Origin: Photobacterium lipolyticum | Lineage (GTDB): Bacteria > Pseudomonadota > Gammaproteobacteria > Enterobacterales > Vibrionaceae | Length of the DNA: 64,000 nt | NCBI RefSeq assembly: GCF_003026475.1 | Contig: NZ_PYMC01000004.1 | Coordinates: 205,601-269,600 of the forward strand | Reading direction: 5' to 3' | Shown here: piece after piece, positions 1 to 7,738 of the stretch | How positions within the stretch are numbered: the stretch's first letter is position 1 | How the letters are laid out: each line of letters begins with the position of its first letter | Notes under the pieces: generated by a model | What the model was told of the DNA's origin: nothing | The model's input: the letters and a program-made list of their open reading frames with translations, nothing else | Databases searched by the model: none | Position numbers and translations under genes: made by a program

Positions 1-413
1 GCTGCCGGTGCAGGGAAAGCGAGGGTTTGCCGGTTTAACTGCTGCAGTTCGGTAATGCCGCTATCTTTGCGCACCACTATAATGCCTTTAATCCGCTTAT
101 TCTTCGCTTTGGCTAAAGCCTGATAGCCGGGCTCTTGATTAAAAACGGTAAAATGGTATGGGTTCATATAAACAAAGTCATAGTCGCCGGCTGCCAGCCT
201 TTCTTCAAAGGTTGGAATATTGGGCGCAGTTGCAAATTGAATTTCCATTCCGGTCTGCTCGCTTAAATGCAATACAATCGGCGTCCAAAGCTGGGCCAGC
301 TTACTGGCAGACTGTTGGGGCACAACCCCAAATGTATATGTCTTTGCCATAGAGGCCTGGGCAACTAATATCAGTAAGACCGGCCACCATTTGATCAAAG
401 CTTGCTTTACCAT
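1..413 (-). CDS. PhnD-like periplasmic binding protein, 5' part only
   Basis: The first 137 codons are present and the rest lies beyond the left edge. The ATG at 413 is followed by a Lys residue, a hydrophobic stretch and an AQASMA cleavage region, so it is exported. After the signal peptide comes TYTFGVVPQQSASKLAQLW and later YDFVYMNPYHF, a pattern typical of the PhnD/SBP family for phosphate-like or phosphonate ligands and of the same domain used as a sensor in histidine kinases and cyclases. The gene begins 15 bp after the sypD-like stop, so it is probably co-transcribed with the polysaccharide locus. Whether it is a free binding protein or the sensor end of a larger signalling protein cannot be seen here. 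Confidence 0.75.
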   Translation of the reverse strand, partial: MVKQALIKWWPVLLILVAQASMAKTYTFGVVPQQSASKLAQLWTPIVLHLSEQTGMEIQFATAPNIPTFEERLAAGDYDFVYMNPYHFTVFNQEPGYQALAKAKNKRIKGIIVVRKDSGITELQQLNRQTLAFPAPA

Positions 414-428
414 CTTCCCGCCCTTTCG

Positions 429-1172
429 TTAAATGTCCATCGAAAGCAGAGACAAACCATTCAATTTTCGGTTCGCCCAACGTACAAATCTTGGAAGCTG
501 CCCGTTAATACGATTTAATTCTCTTTTTAACTCATCAATCAGTTTTGGCTGATATTGATCATTCATCACGGTGCCAACCAGGTTAGCCTGCTGATGGTTG
601 AGACGCTCAATGGCATCTACGATCTGTGCCTGGGTACAATGCCCGGAAAGTACCACCAACAAACAAGCATCGCAGGCACTGGCCACCTGTTGAGCCGGAA
701 CCGCATGGCCATCCGTTGCCAGCAATGCCGTTGTATCTATTAAAACAGTATCATATTCTTGCAGCCAGCTCTGGATCAGCTGTCGCAATACCTCCGGCTC
801 TCGCAACCTCAGCAGACTGCTCTTGTCCTTAGGAATACCGATGCCATTGAATACTGAATCGCAATCGGTAAAGGAAACCAGTTGCGGCGTTGACAAACAA
901 GGTATAACAGCATTTAAAGGTGTTTTTTTGCCCAGAGATAATGTCGACTCACAAGGCAGATCGATCACTTTTAAAATACCCGGACTGACTGTATTGAGAT
1001 CCACCAGCAGCGTTGAATGTCCTGCCAGCACATTACGCTGTGCTAACACCCTTAATATGGTTGTAGCCCCCTGCTGAGGCAGCGCAGAGCAGATAGCCAT
1101 TGAACGAATACCTTGCGCTAAGGTTCGAGAATAAAGCTGTTCAATTTCTTGCTGATAATGTGCGACATTCAT
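429..1172 (-). CDS. sypD: Wzc/CpsD-like ATPase of a syp-type polysaccharide locus (SypD-like), degenerate P-loop
   Basis: A 247-residue protein resembling the cytoplasmic kinase domain of bacterial tyrosine kinases that control polysaccharide chain length and export. The Walker A position reads SALPQQGATT, where the family has a GEGKS/T core, so the nucleotide-binding lysine is replaced by alanine. The A'-like strand TLLVDLN and the Walker B-like strand YDTVLIDT are kept. No tyrosine cluster occurs at the C terminus, which BY-kinases normally autophosphorylate. It overlaps the sypC-like gene by one base. By position and family it matches SypD, but it may be a pseudo-kinase acting as a scaffold. 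The gene symbol rests on locus order and family, not on a search. Confidence 0.75.
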   Translation of the reverse strand: MNVAHYQQEIEQLYSRTLAQGIRSMAICSALPQQGATTILRVLAQRNVLAGHSTLLVDLNTVSPGILKVIDLPCESTLSLGKKTPLNAVIPCLSTPQLVSFTDCDSVFNGIGIPKDKSSLLRLREPEVLRQLIQSWLQEYDTVLIDTTALLATDGHAVPAQQVASACDACLLVVLSGHCTQAQIVDAIERLNHQQANLVGTVMNDQYQPKLIDELKRELNRINGQLPRFVRWANRKLNGLSLLSMDI

Positions 1173-3286
1173 TAAAGCAACCCCAACAAGGAAGCCATAG
1201 AAACCAGACGGAAAATATCACCAATGGTTTCTCTGGTTTTATAGCCAAGAGAGTCTTTTCTATCTGGCACATAAACCGTGTCGCCATTTCTGATCACCGG
1301 CAGGATGGCGAAATCGGCCGTTTTACTAAATTCCGACAGATCAAAACTACGCGCCTGATCTTTGCAGCAAGAGAGATTGACCACCGTGATTTTATTGATA
1401 TAGGCATCAGAGCTGGTGCCGCCGGCCTCTGCTAACAGATCTAACAAGGTCATGGAATCATTGAAGCGGTAGCGGCCGGGGCGATTCACCGCACCGAGCA
1501 CTCGAACGGTGGTTTCCTTGGTCTGATTCAGCCAAATTCTATTTTTTTCTGGAATATATATGGTATCGCCGGTGGTAATTTGCGGCAGTAGCTGCTGATC
1601 TCCGGTTTCAAAATAGAGGCCGAGATCCAGCTTGGTGACTTTGGGACGACCTTTGTCGCTATGGCTGATCCGGATGTTATGAATATCGGCTTTGTCGGTA
1701 GGTCCGTCCGCCGCCGCCAAAATATCTAAAAAAGTCATCTCACTATTAAATCGATAACGGCCAGGCGCACCGACCTGCCCCATGATATATATCGACTTAT
1801 CGGAGGATTGGCGCACCCATTGCGATTTATTATCTGAAGGGTCTTGCGGCAAATCATGGATCCGAACCACAGTACCCGCCTTGATTTTCGGTAAGCGAGA
1901 TTCTCCATGACCTTGTTTTATATATTTATCTAAGTCAAAAGTGAGCGTACGGTTATTCCCACGCCCATCCGGAATAAGCAGTTCAATATTCGCCGTGTCT
2001 GCACGCGACTTAGGACCTCCGGCATGGGCCAGCAAATCCATCAAATTCATTTCATCTGACCACTCGAACCGACCGGGACGTACAACTTCCCCTATCACCC
2101 GTACCGCGCGATTAGGCGCGACTTTGAGCCAGGACTTTTCATTCATATCGGTTTTTTCAGGTACAAAAATCGCGTCACCGGCACCAATATCAGGTATCTG
2201 CGTCACCAGACCTTCGGTATAAGCCGCCATATCAAAGGGGCGCACTTCGCCATTTGCATGAATAATGCGAATTTGTCGCGATTCGGCAAAACGGGTCGGC
2301 CCGCCCGCATTGGCAAGAATATCCATAAAGGTCGCGCCCTCTTTACCTTCATAGGCACCTGGCTTAAAGACTTCCCCCATGACATACACCATATTGGCAC
2401 CTGATTTGATCTCCTCCTCCTGGCGCGGTACAAAGATGGTCGCACCGGAAGACAGTGCCGGTAGCAGTTGACTATCTCCTGTATCTAAATACTGTTTTAA
2501 ATTAAACAGATTGGGTTCGTTATGGTTAATCACCCGGATTTGCTCCACACCGGCATAACGCGTGACTCCTCCGGCACGCATTAACAGATCAACCAGTGAA
2601 ATATTAGCTTTATAGGAAAAACTGCCCGGACGATTCACTTCACCAAAAACCTTCACCGCATTTCGATCAGCTGCCGCGTCCCCGGCATCCGACATTTTAG
2701 CGGCATCAAATTCCACTTCAATATTGCCGATCATCGGTGACGCTGGCACAAACAGAGTATCCAGTGAACGCAACTGGGGAAGATAGGATTCATTCCCCGA
2801 GTCCAAATAAGCCTTATAGTTAAACTCTTGCATTGAATCGTTACGACGCAGTTGCAACTTATCGAGTTGAGCCCCGGATCTTACCCCGCCCGCTTTTGCT
2901 AAAGCCATTTGAATGCCTGCACTGGCTGGCAGCAGCACCTGCCCGGGCTTATCGACATAACCTAGCACCTGCACCAATAATCGTGTCTCTTTAACATAGA
3001 CAGAGAGATGCATCAGATCGCGAAAGACACCACCAAGCTTTTCCTTCACTAGCGCTTTAAGCTCTGCTTCTGTTAAACCCGCAACGGTCACAGTACCCAC
3101 TTCAGGAAGGGTAATACGGCCCTGTTTATCCACATTCAGGTCCTGTTGCAAATTCTCTTCACCGGGCAAAAAGACCGCGATCAGATCACCGACTTGAACC
3201 TTGGCCGGCTTCGACACTGAAGCCGACGTAAAACAAGAGATAAACAGCAAGCTCATGCATAAAACTCGTGCTATAAATCTGAACAT
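1172..3286 (-). CDS. sypC: Outer-membrane polysaccharide export protein with repeated SLBB domains (SypC-like)
   Basis: A 704-residue Wza/OtnA-family exporter. After an N-terminal signal sequence comes the Poly_export domain (about residues 28-110, with DLNVDKQGRITLPEVGTVTV), then six SLBB-type repeats, each with a G-x-V-x-x-PG-x-[YF] core and a following AGG or similar turn (VQVLGYVDKPG, VKVFGEVNRPG, VYVMGEVFKPG, VRVIGEVVRPG, IYIMGQVGAPG, VRVLGAVNRPG). The protein should form the periplasmic and outer-membrane channel for the polysaccharide. Six SLBB units is more than in Wza, which has two. It sits between the OmpA-type lipoprotein gene (27-bp gap) and the SypD-like gene (1-bp overlap). Confidence 0.88.
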   Translation of the reverse strand: MFRFIARVLCMSLLFISCFTSASVSKPAKVQVGDLIAVFLPGEENLQQDLNVDKQGRITLPEVGTVTVAGLTEAELKALVKEKLGGVFRDLMHLSVYVKETRLLVQVLGYVDKPGQVLLPASAGIQMALAKAGGVRSGAQLDKLQLRRNDSMQEFNYKAYLDSGNESYLPQLRSLDTLFVPASPMIGNIEVEFDAAKMSDAGDAAADRNAVKVFGEVNRPGSFSYKANISLVDLLMRAGGVTRYAGVEQIRVINHNEPNLFNLKQYLDTGDSQLLPALSSGATIFVPRQEEEIKSGANMVYVMGEVFKPGAYEGKEGATFMDILANAGGPTRFAESRQIRIIHANGEVRPFDMAAYTEGLVTQIPDIGAGDAIFVPEKTDMNEKSWLKVAPNRAVRVIGEVVRPGRFEWSDEMNLMDLLAHAGGPKSRADTANIELLIPDGRGNNRTLTFDLDKYIKQGHGESRLPKIKAGTVVRIHDLPQDPSDNKSQWVRQSSDKSIYIMGQVGAPGRYRFNSEMTFLDILAAADGPTDKADIHNIRISHSDKGRPKVTKLDLGLYFETGDQQLLPQITTGDTIYIPEKNRIWLNQTKETTVRVLGAVNRPGRYRFNDSMTLLDLLAEAGGTSSDAYINKITVVNLSCCKDQARSFDLSEFSKTADFAILPVIRNGDTVYVPDRKDSLGYKTRETIGDIFRLVSMASLLGLL

Positions 3287-3313
3287 ATCAAGCGCCTTAT
3301 TTATGAGTGACAG

Positions 3314-4135
3314 TTATTTATGAGTAACCGTTGCGGCCGGGTGAGTACCAATACTTTCAACCAAAGCAATTGAAACCCGGCGATTCACCAATCGGTTCTG
3401 AGCAGACATTCCACCCGCTAAAGGAGCGGTTTCTCCGAGAGCAGAAACCTCAATTTTGCTTTTATCCATCCCAAAGATTTGCAAATAGCGACTCACTTGC
3501 TGCGCTCGCAACATCGATAACTGATGGTTGTCGCTCTCATCGCCGACCTGATCTGTATGACCAATGACTTGTAAACTGTAGTGAGGAAATTGGTTCAGCA
3601 AGACGACAGCCTGAGCCAACCGGCCAATATATTTAGGGTTTAGTTCACTGGAACCAGATGCAAACTGATTGTCGGCATTGAGAAGCCGTTCAATCTCCGT
3701 CGCCACCGGCACCGGGTTCAGATCCACGTGATCCTGCTCTAGCCGGCAAGTCTGAGAAGATAAAGCCGCAGAAAGTTGACGCTCTAACCTGTTTAACTGA
3801 TTGCGTTGTATCAGAATATCGTTAGCGGCATCAAATTCTAAGCCTCCAGCTAATTCACGCCCAATTCGCTGCTCTCTTTCTCTTGCCTGGGCCACAGTGG
3901 CAGGAAAACATAACTCAGCGCCATCAACGACCAACAGTTTTAACAGCTGGCGGGTTAGCTCAAAATCAAACCGCAGGCCATGTTCCGGGGTTAATGGCTC
4001 GCCAGGCTCAACCGGGGAAATACTCTGATAGTGATGCTCCGCAAAGCCACCATATCCACCAATGGGAAAACTGCTGCTACAGCCAGTCAACCAAAGCAAT
4101 AGTCCAGTCAAGCAGATAACCTTTATGCCTCGCAT
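3314..4135 (-). CDS. sypB: OmpA-family lipoprotein (SypB-like)
   Basis: A 273-residue lipoprotein: the signal peptide ends in a lipobox LTGC at about residue 19, so it is probably anchored in the outer membrane. The C-terminal third is an OmpA-type peptidoglycan-binding domain, with LQVIGHTDQVG followed by LSMLRAQQVSRYL and NRLVNRRVSI. The middle is rich in charged and glutamine residues. A good GGGAG ribosome site lies upstream of the ATG. The gene follows the STAS gene by 23 bp, the same A-B order as in V. fischeri syp, so it probably links export machinery to the cell wall. Confidence 0.85.
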   Translation of the reverse strand: MRGIKVICLTGLLLWLTGCSSSFPIGGYGGFAEHHYQSISPVEPGEPLTPEHGLRFDFELTRQLLKLLVVDGAELCFPATVAQAREREQRIGRELAGGLEFDAANDILIQRNQLNRLERQLSAALSSQTCRLEQDHVDLNPVPVATEIERLLNADNQFASGSSELNPKYIGRLAQAVVLLNQFPHYSLQVIGHTDQVGDESDNHQLSMLRAQQVSRYLQIFGMDKSKIEVSALGETAPLAGGMSAQNRLVNRRVSIALVESIGTHPAATVTHK

Positions 4136-4158
4136 ACTTATTGCTCCCTATGACTTAC

Positions 4159-4464
4159 TCAGCGGATTGAAATCACTTGATGAATTCTTAATAACTCCAA
4201 TAATTGCTTTGGCTGACCACGGGCCCCCGTCAGCTCCAGCCCGCGACCTTCGGCTTTTAAACGTTTATATAAAAAGACAATGGCGCCAATACCCGACGAA
4301 TCGATAAATCCAACCTGCCTGAGATCTAATATGATCTGCTGCTGAACTTCGGCGGTTATCGCCTCGAAGTCAGGGCGGATCTCCGCCACACTCAACGCAT
4401 CAAAATCCCCGTTAAGTTTGACAATCAAATCACCACATTCGGTAATAGTACGTTTGATATCCAT
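4159..4464 (-). CDS. sypA: STAS-domain regulator (SypA-like)
   Basis: A 101-residue single STAS domain of the anti-sigma-antagonist type. The loop IDSSGIGAIV places the phosphorylatable serine at residue 56, the same number as the regulatory serine reported for V. fischeri SypA. In that system the PP2C/kinase protein SypE sets the phosphorylation state of SypA and so controls biofilm formation. No sypE-like gene is found in the window. The gene starts its own transcription unit (A-B-C-D) behind a sigma-54 promoter about 48 bp upstream of the ATG. Confidence 0.85.
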   Translation of the reverse strand: MDIKRTITECGDLIVKLNGDFDALSVAEIRPDFEAITAEVQQQIILDLRQVGFIDSSGIGAIVFLYKRLKAEGRGLELTGARGQPKQLLELLRIHQVISIR

Positions 4465-4511
4465 AATAATTGCCTGCTCCTGTGACTAACCCAATTAATT
4501 AATAAGGTTAA

Positions 4512-4528
4512 TGCCAAAAGCATGCCAA
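4512..4528 (-). promoter_or_regulatory. Sigma-54 promoter of sypA-like gene
   Basis: On the minus strand the sequence is TTGGCATGCTTTTGGCA, with GG at -24 and GC at -12 separated by the required 10 bases. It matches TTGGCACG-N4-TTGCA at all but two defined positions. The predicted start is about 36 bases upstream of the ATG at 4464. It implies control by an enhancer-binding activator (SypG in V. fischeri), which is not encoded here. Confidence 0.75.
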
Positions 4529-4573
4529 TAAAAAATCGTTATTATTCAATAAGATCTGCGGGAGTAGTGTGAG

Positions 4574-4617
4574 GAGTAGGTGTATTTGCAAGTTGCAAAT
4601 TGCAAATGCACCTACTC
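4574..4617. repeat. Long inverted repeat upstream of the sypA sigma-54 promoter
   Basis: Two 18-bp arms (4574-4591 and 4600-4617) are complementary at 17 of 18 positions around an 8-base spacer. The whole element contains three TTGCAA units. No T-tract follows on the minus strand, so it is not an ordinary terminator for the sypR-like gene. It lies about 45-90 bp upstream of the -24 element, where enhancer sites for sigma-54 activators are usually found, so a protein-binding site is the best guess. Confidence 0.6.
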
Positions 4618-4650
4618 AAGTGACATCAAGATGCTCATTACAGAGAGATT

Positions 4651-5289
4651 TTATTGGCCCCTTCCCTTAACCATCACTTCGATGGTTTTAAACGCAATCG
4701 CAAGATCTGTTTTAATCCAGCTGTTAAAGCTTGAAAGTGCGATGGCATAACCATGGTCATAGGCGACCTTGGTTCGTACATCATCAACGCACGTATCGTA
4801 ACCCTGATTCACCTGAGCCAACCCCGTAATTCCCGGAGCCAGGCCGTAGGTCCGTTCGGCATAATATGGAATTTGTGATTCAAGTTTCTGATAAAAGCAA
4901 GGGCGCTCAGGGCGAGGGCCAATTAAGGACATCTCTCCCCGCAACACATTGATCAGCTGTGGTAATTCATCTAATCGTGTCTTACGCAAGAAACGCCCCA
5001 CACGGGTAATGCGGGGATCGCTCTCGCTGGCCCACACGGCACCAGAAGCCGCTTCCGCATCCAGTCGCATGCTGCGGAACTTAAGCATAAATAAAAGCTC
5101 GGTTCTATCCGGCCGGGCACGGCCGATGCGCATTTGAGATATAAATACTGCCCCTTTCGAATCCAACTTAATGGCCATGGCAATGATCGGAAAAATAGGG
5201 AGAAATAGCAGCAGCCCAACAACTGCAGCAACAATATCGCAAGCTCTTTTTCCGATAAGTGTAGTGCGATCAACATATTGAATATTCAT
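4651..5289 (-). CDS. sypR: Undecaprenyl-phosphate sugar phosphotransferase (SypR-like)
   Basis: A bacterial sugar transferase of the WbaP/CpsE C-terminal type, which starts repeat-unit synthesis by moving a sugar-1-phosphate onto undecaprenyl phosphate at the inner membrane. One N-terminal membrane helix (about residues 17-40) is followed by the family blocks KFRSMR, TRLDELPQLINVLRGEMS, GPRPERP and PGITGLAQV. I start it at 5289 because AAGGAAAT precedes that ATG; a 24-codon longer frame to 5361 would overlap the upstream gene and has no ribosome site. It is the last gene of the H-to-R block. Confidence 0.88.
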   Translation of the reverse strand: MNIQYVDRTTLIGKRACDIVAAVVGLLLFLPIFPIIAMAIKLDSKGAVFISQMRIGRARPDRTELLFMLKFRSMRLDAEAASGAVWASESDPRITRVGRFLRKTRLDELPQLINVLRGEMSLIGPRPERPCFYQKLESQIPYYAERTYGLAPGITGLAQVNQGYDTCVDDVRTKVAYDHGYAIALSSFNSWIKTDLAIAFKTIEVMVKGRGQ

Positions 5290-5354
5290 AATATTTCCTT
5301 GTATCAGACTGCATCTATCAACAATGTTAACGGGTATTGATTTCCCACACTCCG

Positions 5355-6596
5355 TTACCAACGTCCCTTTTCCAATCCCCGGATATAACGCAGAGAACCA
5401 AGCAGATTTGCCAGGTGTCCCGCTACCAGATAATTAATCAACTTCATCGCCTTGCCGATCCCGGGCTGTTGCAGTACCCTTTTCTCTCCCCAGCGAACCA
5501 AACGACTAACGGGCCCTATTCCCGCGACCTTATGTTGAGACGATGCAGCTTCTCGCTGGATAACATAAACCCAGGCGGCTGAAGCGTAACCAAGCAGTTG
5601 TGCCGTCAACAATGTACCCCACACCCAGCTATCACGGCTCAGGAGCAAGCTGAGTAACAATAAAAGCAGCATGAGATAGGGCATCAATACACGAAGAAAT
5701 TTACCTGAAAAGAAACTAAAGGCGATCGATCCATATTGAGGCATCAGCAATCTTTTAAGGCGCAAAACTTGCTGAAAATTACCGGCAGAGATCCGTATTC
5801 TGCGCCGATAATCCATGCTGTGGCTGGCTTTTTCTAACTCTAATGCATGCAAATCGGGTTCATAGACGGATCGATAACCCTGAGCAACAATTGTCATCGG
5901 TAAAATAAAATCATCATTAATGGTATCTTCCGGCATCGGGGTAAACCGATCCCGCCGGAACAGGTAACAGGCGCCATGTACCCCTATCGTCGATCCAGCC
6001 CGGGCCTCACAGACTTTAATCTGGCTTTGATACTTCCAGTATGCCGCCTCTCCCTCTGAGCCCGGGTCCAGTAACTGATAGTGACTGCAGATCACCCCGA
6101 CATCCGGGGTGATCATATACTGGTGGGCAACGTTAAACGCATCGATAGAAATAAGCGCCGACACATCACTTAAAGCGACCCAAGGCGTATCAAGCGATGC
6201 CACCAATTGATTCACAATGGCCACTTTACCCCGGTTATTCTTAAACTCGCGTACCTCTAGATTCAGATGGCTATTTTCAGGCCGTTTCGCTGCAACTCTT
6301 GCTAATTGCGCCGTCTGATCCGTACAACCATCACAAGCAATGATGATCCGCAGCTTGTCTGCCGGATAATCAATAAAACCCAAGTTTGCGATCTTTTCTG
6401 AAATATAAGCAGCTTCGTTATAAGCGGGGATCACTAACGTTATTCCCGGTATATTGACCTGCTGGCGAGAGATGCTCTGATTCGAGGGGTGACGGTTTAC
6501 CGCTTTCTTAGACCACAGCTTTATCAGTAACGGGTAAATCAGATGATGGTACACAATCAGCACCAGAGCCAGGGTGGCACAAACTTGCATTAACAT
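5355..6596 (-). CDS. sypQ: Membrane glycosyltransferase family 2 (SypQ-like)
   Basis: A 413-residue GT2 enzyme. An N-terminal membrane helix is followed by the GT-A fold starting at VTLVIPAYNEAAYISEKI-type sequence (here GITLVIPAYNEAAYIS). Acidic motifs follow: CDGCTDQTAQ and LSDVSA, then DDFILPMTI and a Q/RRxRW-like RRRIRISAGNFQQ, as in processive and related membrane GT2 proteins. Two or more C-terminal helices occur near residues 305-345. A strong AAGGAGG ribosome site precedes the ATG. It matches SypQ by position, between the sypP- and sypR-like genes. Confidence 0.83.
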   Translation of the reverse strand: MLMQVCATLALVLIVYHHLIYPLLIKLWSKKAVNRHPSNQSISRQQVNIPGITLVIPAYNEAAYISEKIANLGFIDYPADKLRIIIACDGCTDQTAQLARVAAKRPENSHLNLEVREFKNNRGKVAIVNQLVASLDTPWVALSDVSALISIDAFNVAHQYMITPDVGVICSHYQLLDPGSEGEAAYWKYQSQIKVCEARAGSTIGVHGACYLFRRDRFTPMPEDTINDDFILPMTIVAQGYRSVYEPDLHALELEKASHSMDYRRRIRISAGNFQQVLRLKRLLMPQYGSIAFSFFSGKFLRVLMPYLMLLLLLLSLLLSRDSWVWGTLLTAQLLGYASAAWVYVIQREAASSQHKVAGIGPVSRLVRWGEKRVLQQPGIGKAMKLINYLVAGHLANLLGSLRYIRGLEKGRW

Positions 6597-6616
6597 AACG
6601 CCTCCTTTTGATCAGT

Positions 6617-7738
6617 TCAGCCGACGGAATGCAGCCGTTCCTGCTCTCCCTGATACAACCGGGCATAAGCCATTGCGGTATCTCGAATATCAGCTTTCTG
6701 GGTAACAAAAGCCCTCGGACTTTTACGATCCTGATCAAAAGGGATCGCGACAACCAACTGTTTAGCTAACTCTGAAATTGCGGCCGCTAATGCTCTGTGA
6801 TTTCTCTGTCTCACGATTTTTCCGGTGTCATGGCACAGCGACTCTCTTGACGCTCCGGCCGTGGTCACAATTGCCGGAATACCACACGCCTGCGCCTCCA
6901 ATGGTGCCAGCGGCATTCCCTCTTTTACCGAAGGCTGGCAAAAGAGATCCAGGCTGCGATAAAAGGCAGGCATATCATCGATACGTCCCAGAAAATGGAC
7001 CCGGTGATTCAACCTCAAATCCCGGCTCTGTTTTATTAACCTGTCTTTTAGGCTGCCTTGGCCGGCAACCGCAATATGCACATCCCTTGGAAGCCGTGTT
7101 AGCGCCTCTATCAAATAGGTATGACCCTTTTCCCATTCCAAACGGCCACTGCAACCAATAATGGTCGCGTGTTGCGGTATCCCAAATTTCTCTCTGGCCG
7201 TTTGCTGGCAACCCGGAGAAAACTTACAGGTATCAATCCCATTCGTAATAATAACATCGGGCTCAATATTCAGATGCGTCTTCATTCCTCTGGCCACATT
7301 TTCAGCATCGGCTACAAGAATCGGTTTAAACAGGCGAATCGCCCGGGTTTGCAATTTGCAGTGCTGATCATTTGCCAAGTGCCAGGCATCATGCTCTGTA
7401 TGGATCAGAGTCTCGATTCCGGCCATCCTCGCTGCCAACCCGGCATAGAGCAATGGGCCGATATGGTGAGTATGAACAACGTCAACCTTTAGCTTTTTGA
7501 ATATGGACCTTAACTGCCAGCAAGCACGGTAATCCACCCCCTGCCGCTTGTTTAAAAAGAGCAATCTGCTGGCATAAGGCTGCAACCGTGGCCAGCTCTG
7601 TAAAACCTCTTCCATACTCCCTTCAAGACTCAAAATATAATTGTGCTGTTCAGGCTGACTAAACCGCTGCAGATCAAGCGCTAAGGTTTCGATCCCCCCC
7701 GGTTGAAGGTGCTGCACCACTTGAACGACTGTCTTCAT
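6617..7738 (-). CDS. sypP: Glycosyltransferase family 4 (SypP-like)
   Basis: A 373-residue GT-B glycosyltransferase. The N-terminal acceptor domain shows the glycine-rich loop LQPGGIETLALDL and the THHIGPLLY stretch. The C-terminal donor domain carries GRLEWEKGHTYLIEAL and the E-x7-E signature KEGMPLAPLEAQACGIP. It should add a nucleotide-activated sugar to the lipid-linked repeat unit on the cytoplasmic face. Its ATG overlaps the stop of the Wzz-like gene by 4 bp, so the two are translationally coupled. Confidence 0.85.
   Translation of the reverse strand: MKTVVQVVQHLQPGGIETLALDLQRFSQPEQHNYILSLEGSMEEVLQSWPRLQPYASRLLFLNKRQGVDYRACWQLRSIFKKLKVDVVHTHHIGPLLYAGLAARMAGIETLIHTEHDAWHLANDQHCKLQTRAIRLFKPILVADAENVARGMKTHLNIEPDVIITNGIDTCKFSPGCQQTAREKFGIPQHATIIGCSGRLEWEKGHTYLIEALTRLPRDVHIAVAGQGSLKDRLIKQSRDLRLNHRVHFLGRIDDMPAFYRSLDLFCQPSVKEGMPLAPLEAQACGIPAIVTTAGASRESLCHDTGKIVRQRNHRALAAAISELAKQLVVAIPFDQDRKSPRAFVTQKADIRDTAMAYARLYQGEQERLHSVG

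Noticed and set aside
1941..2445. ORFs on both strands within the SLBB exporter gene
   Set aside because: They are out-of-frame shadows of a repetitive coding region with no ribosome sites or recognisable domains.
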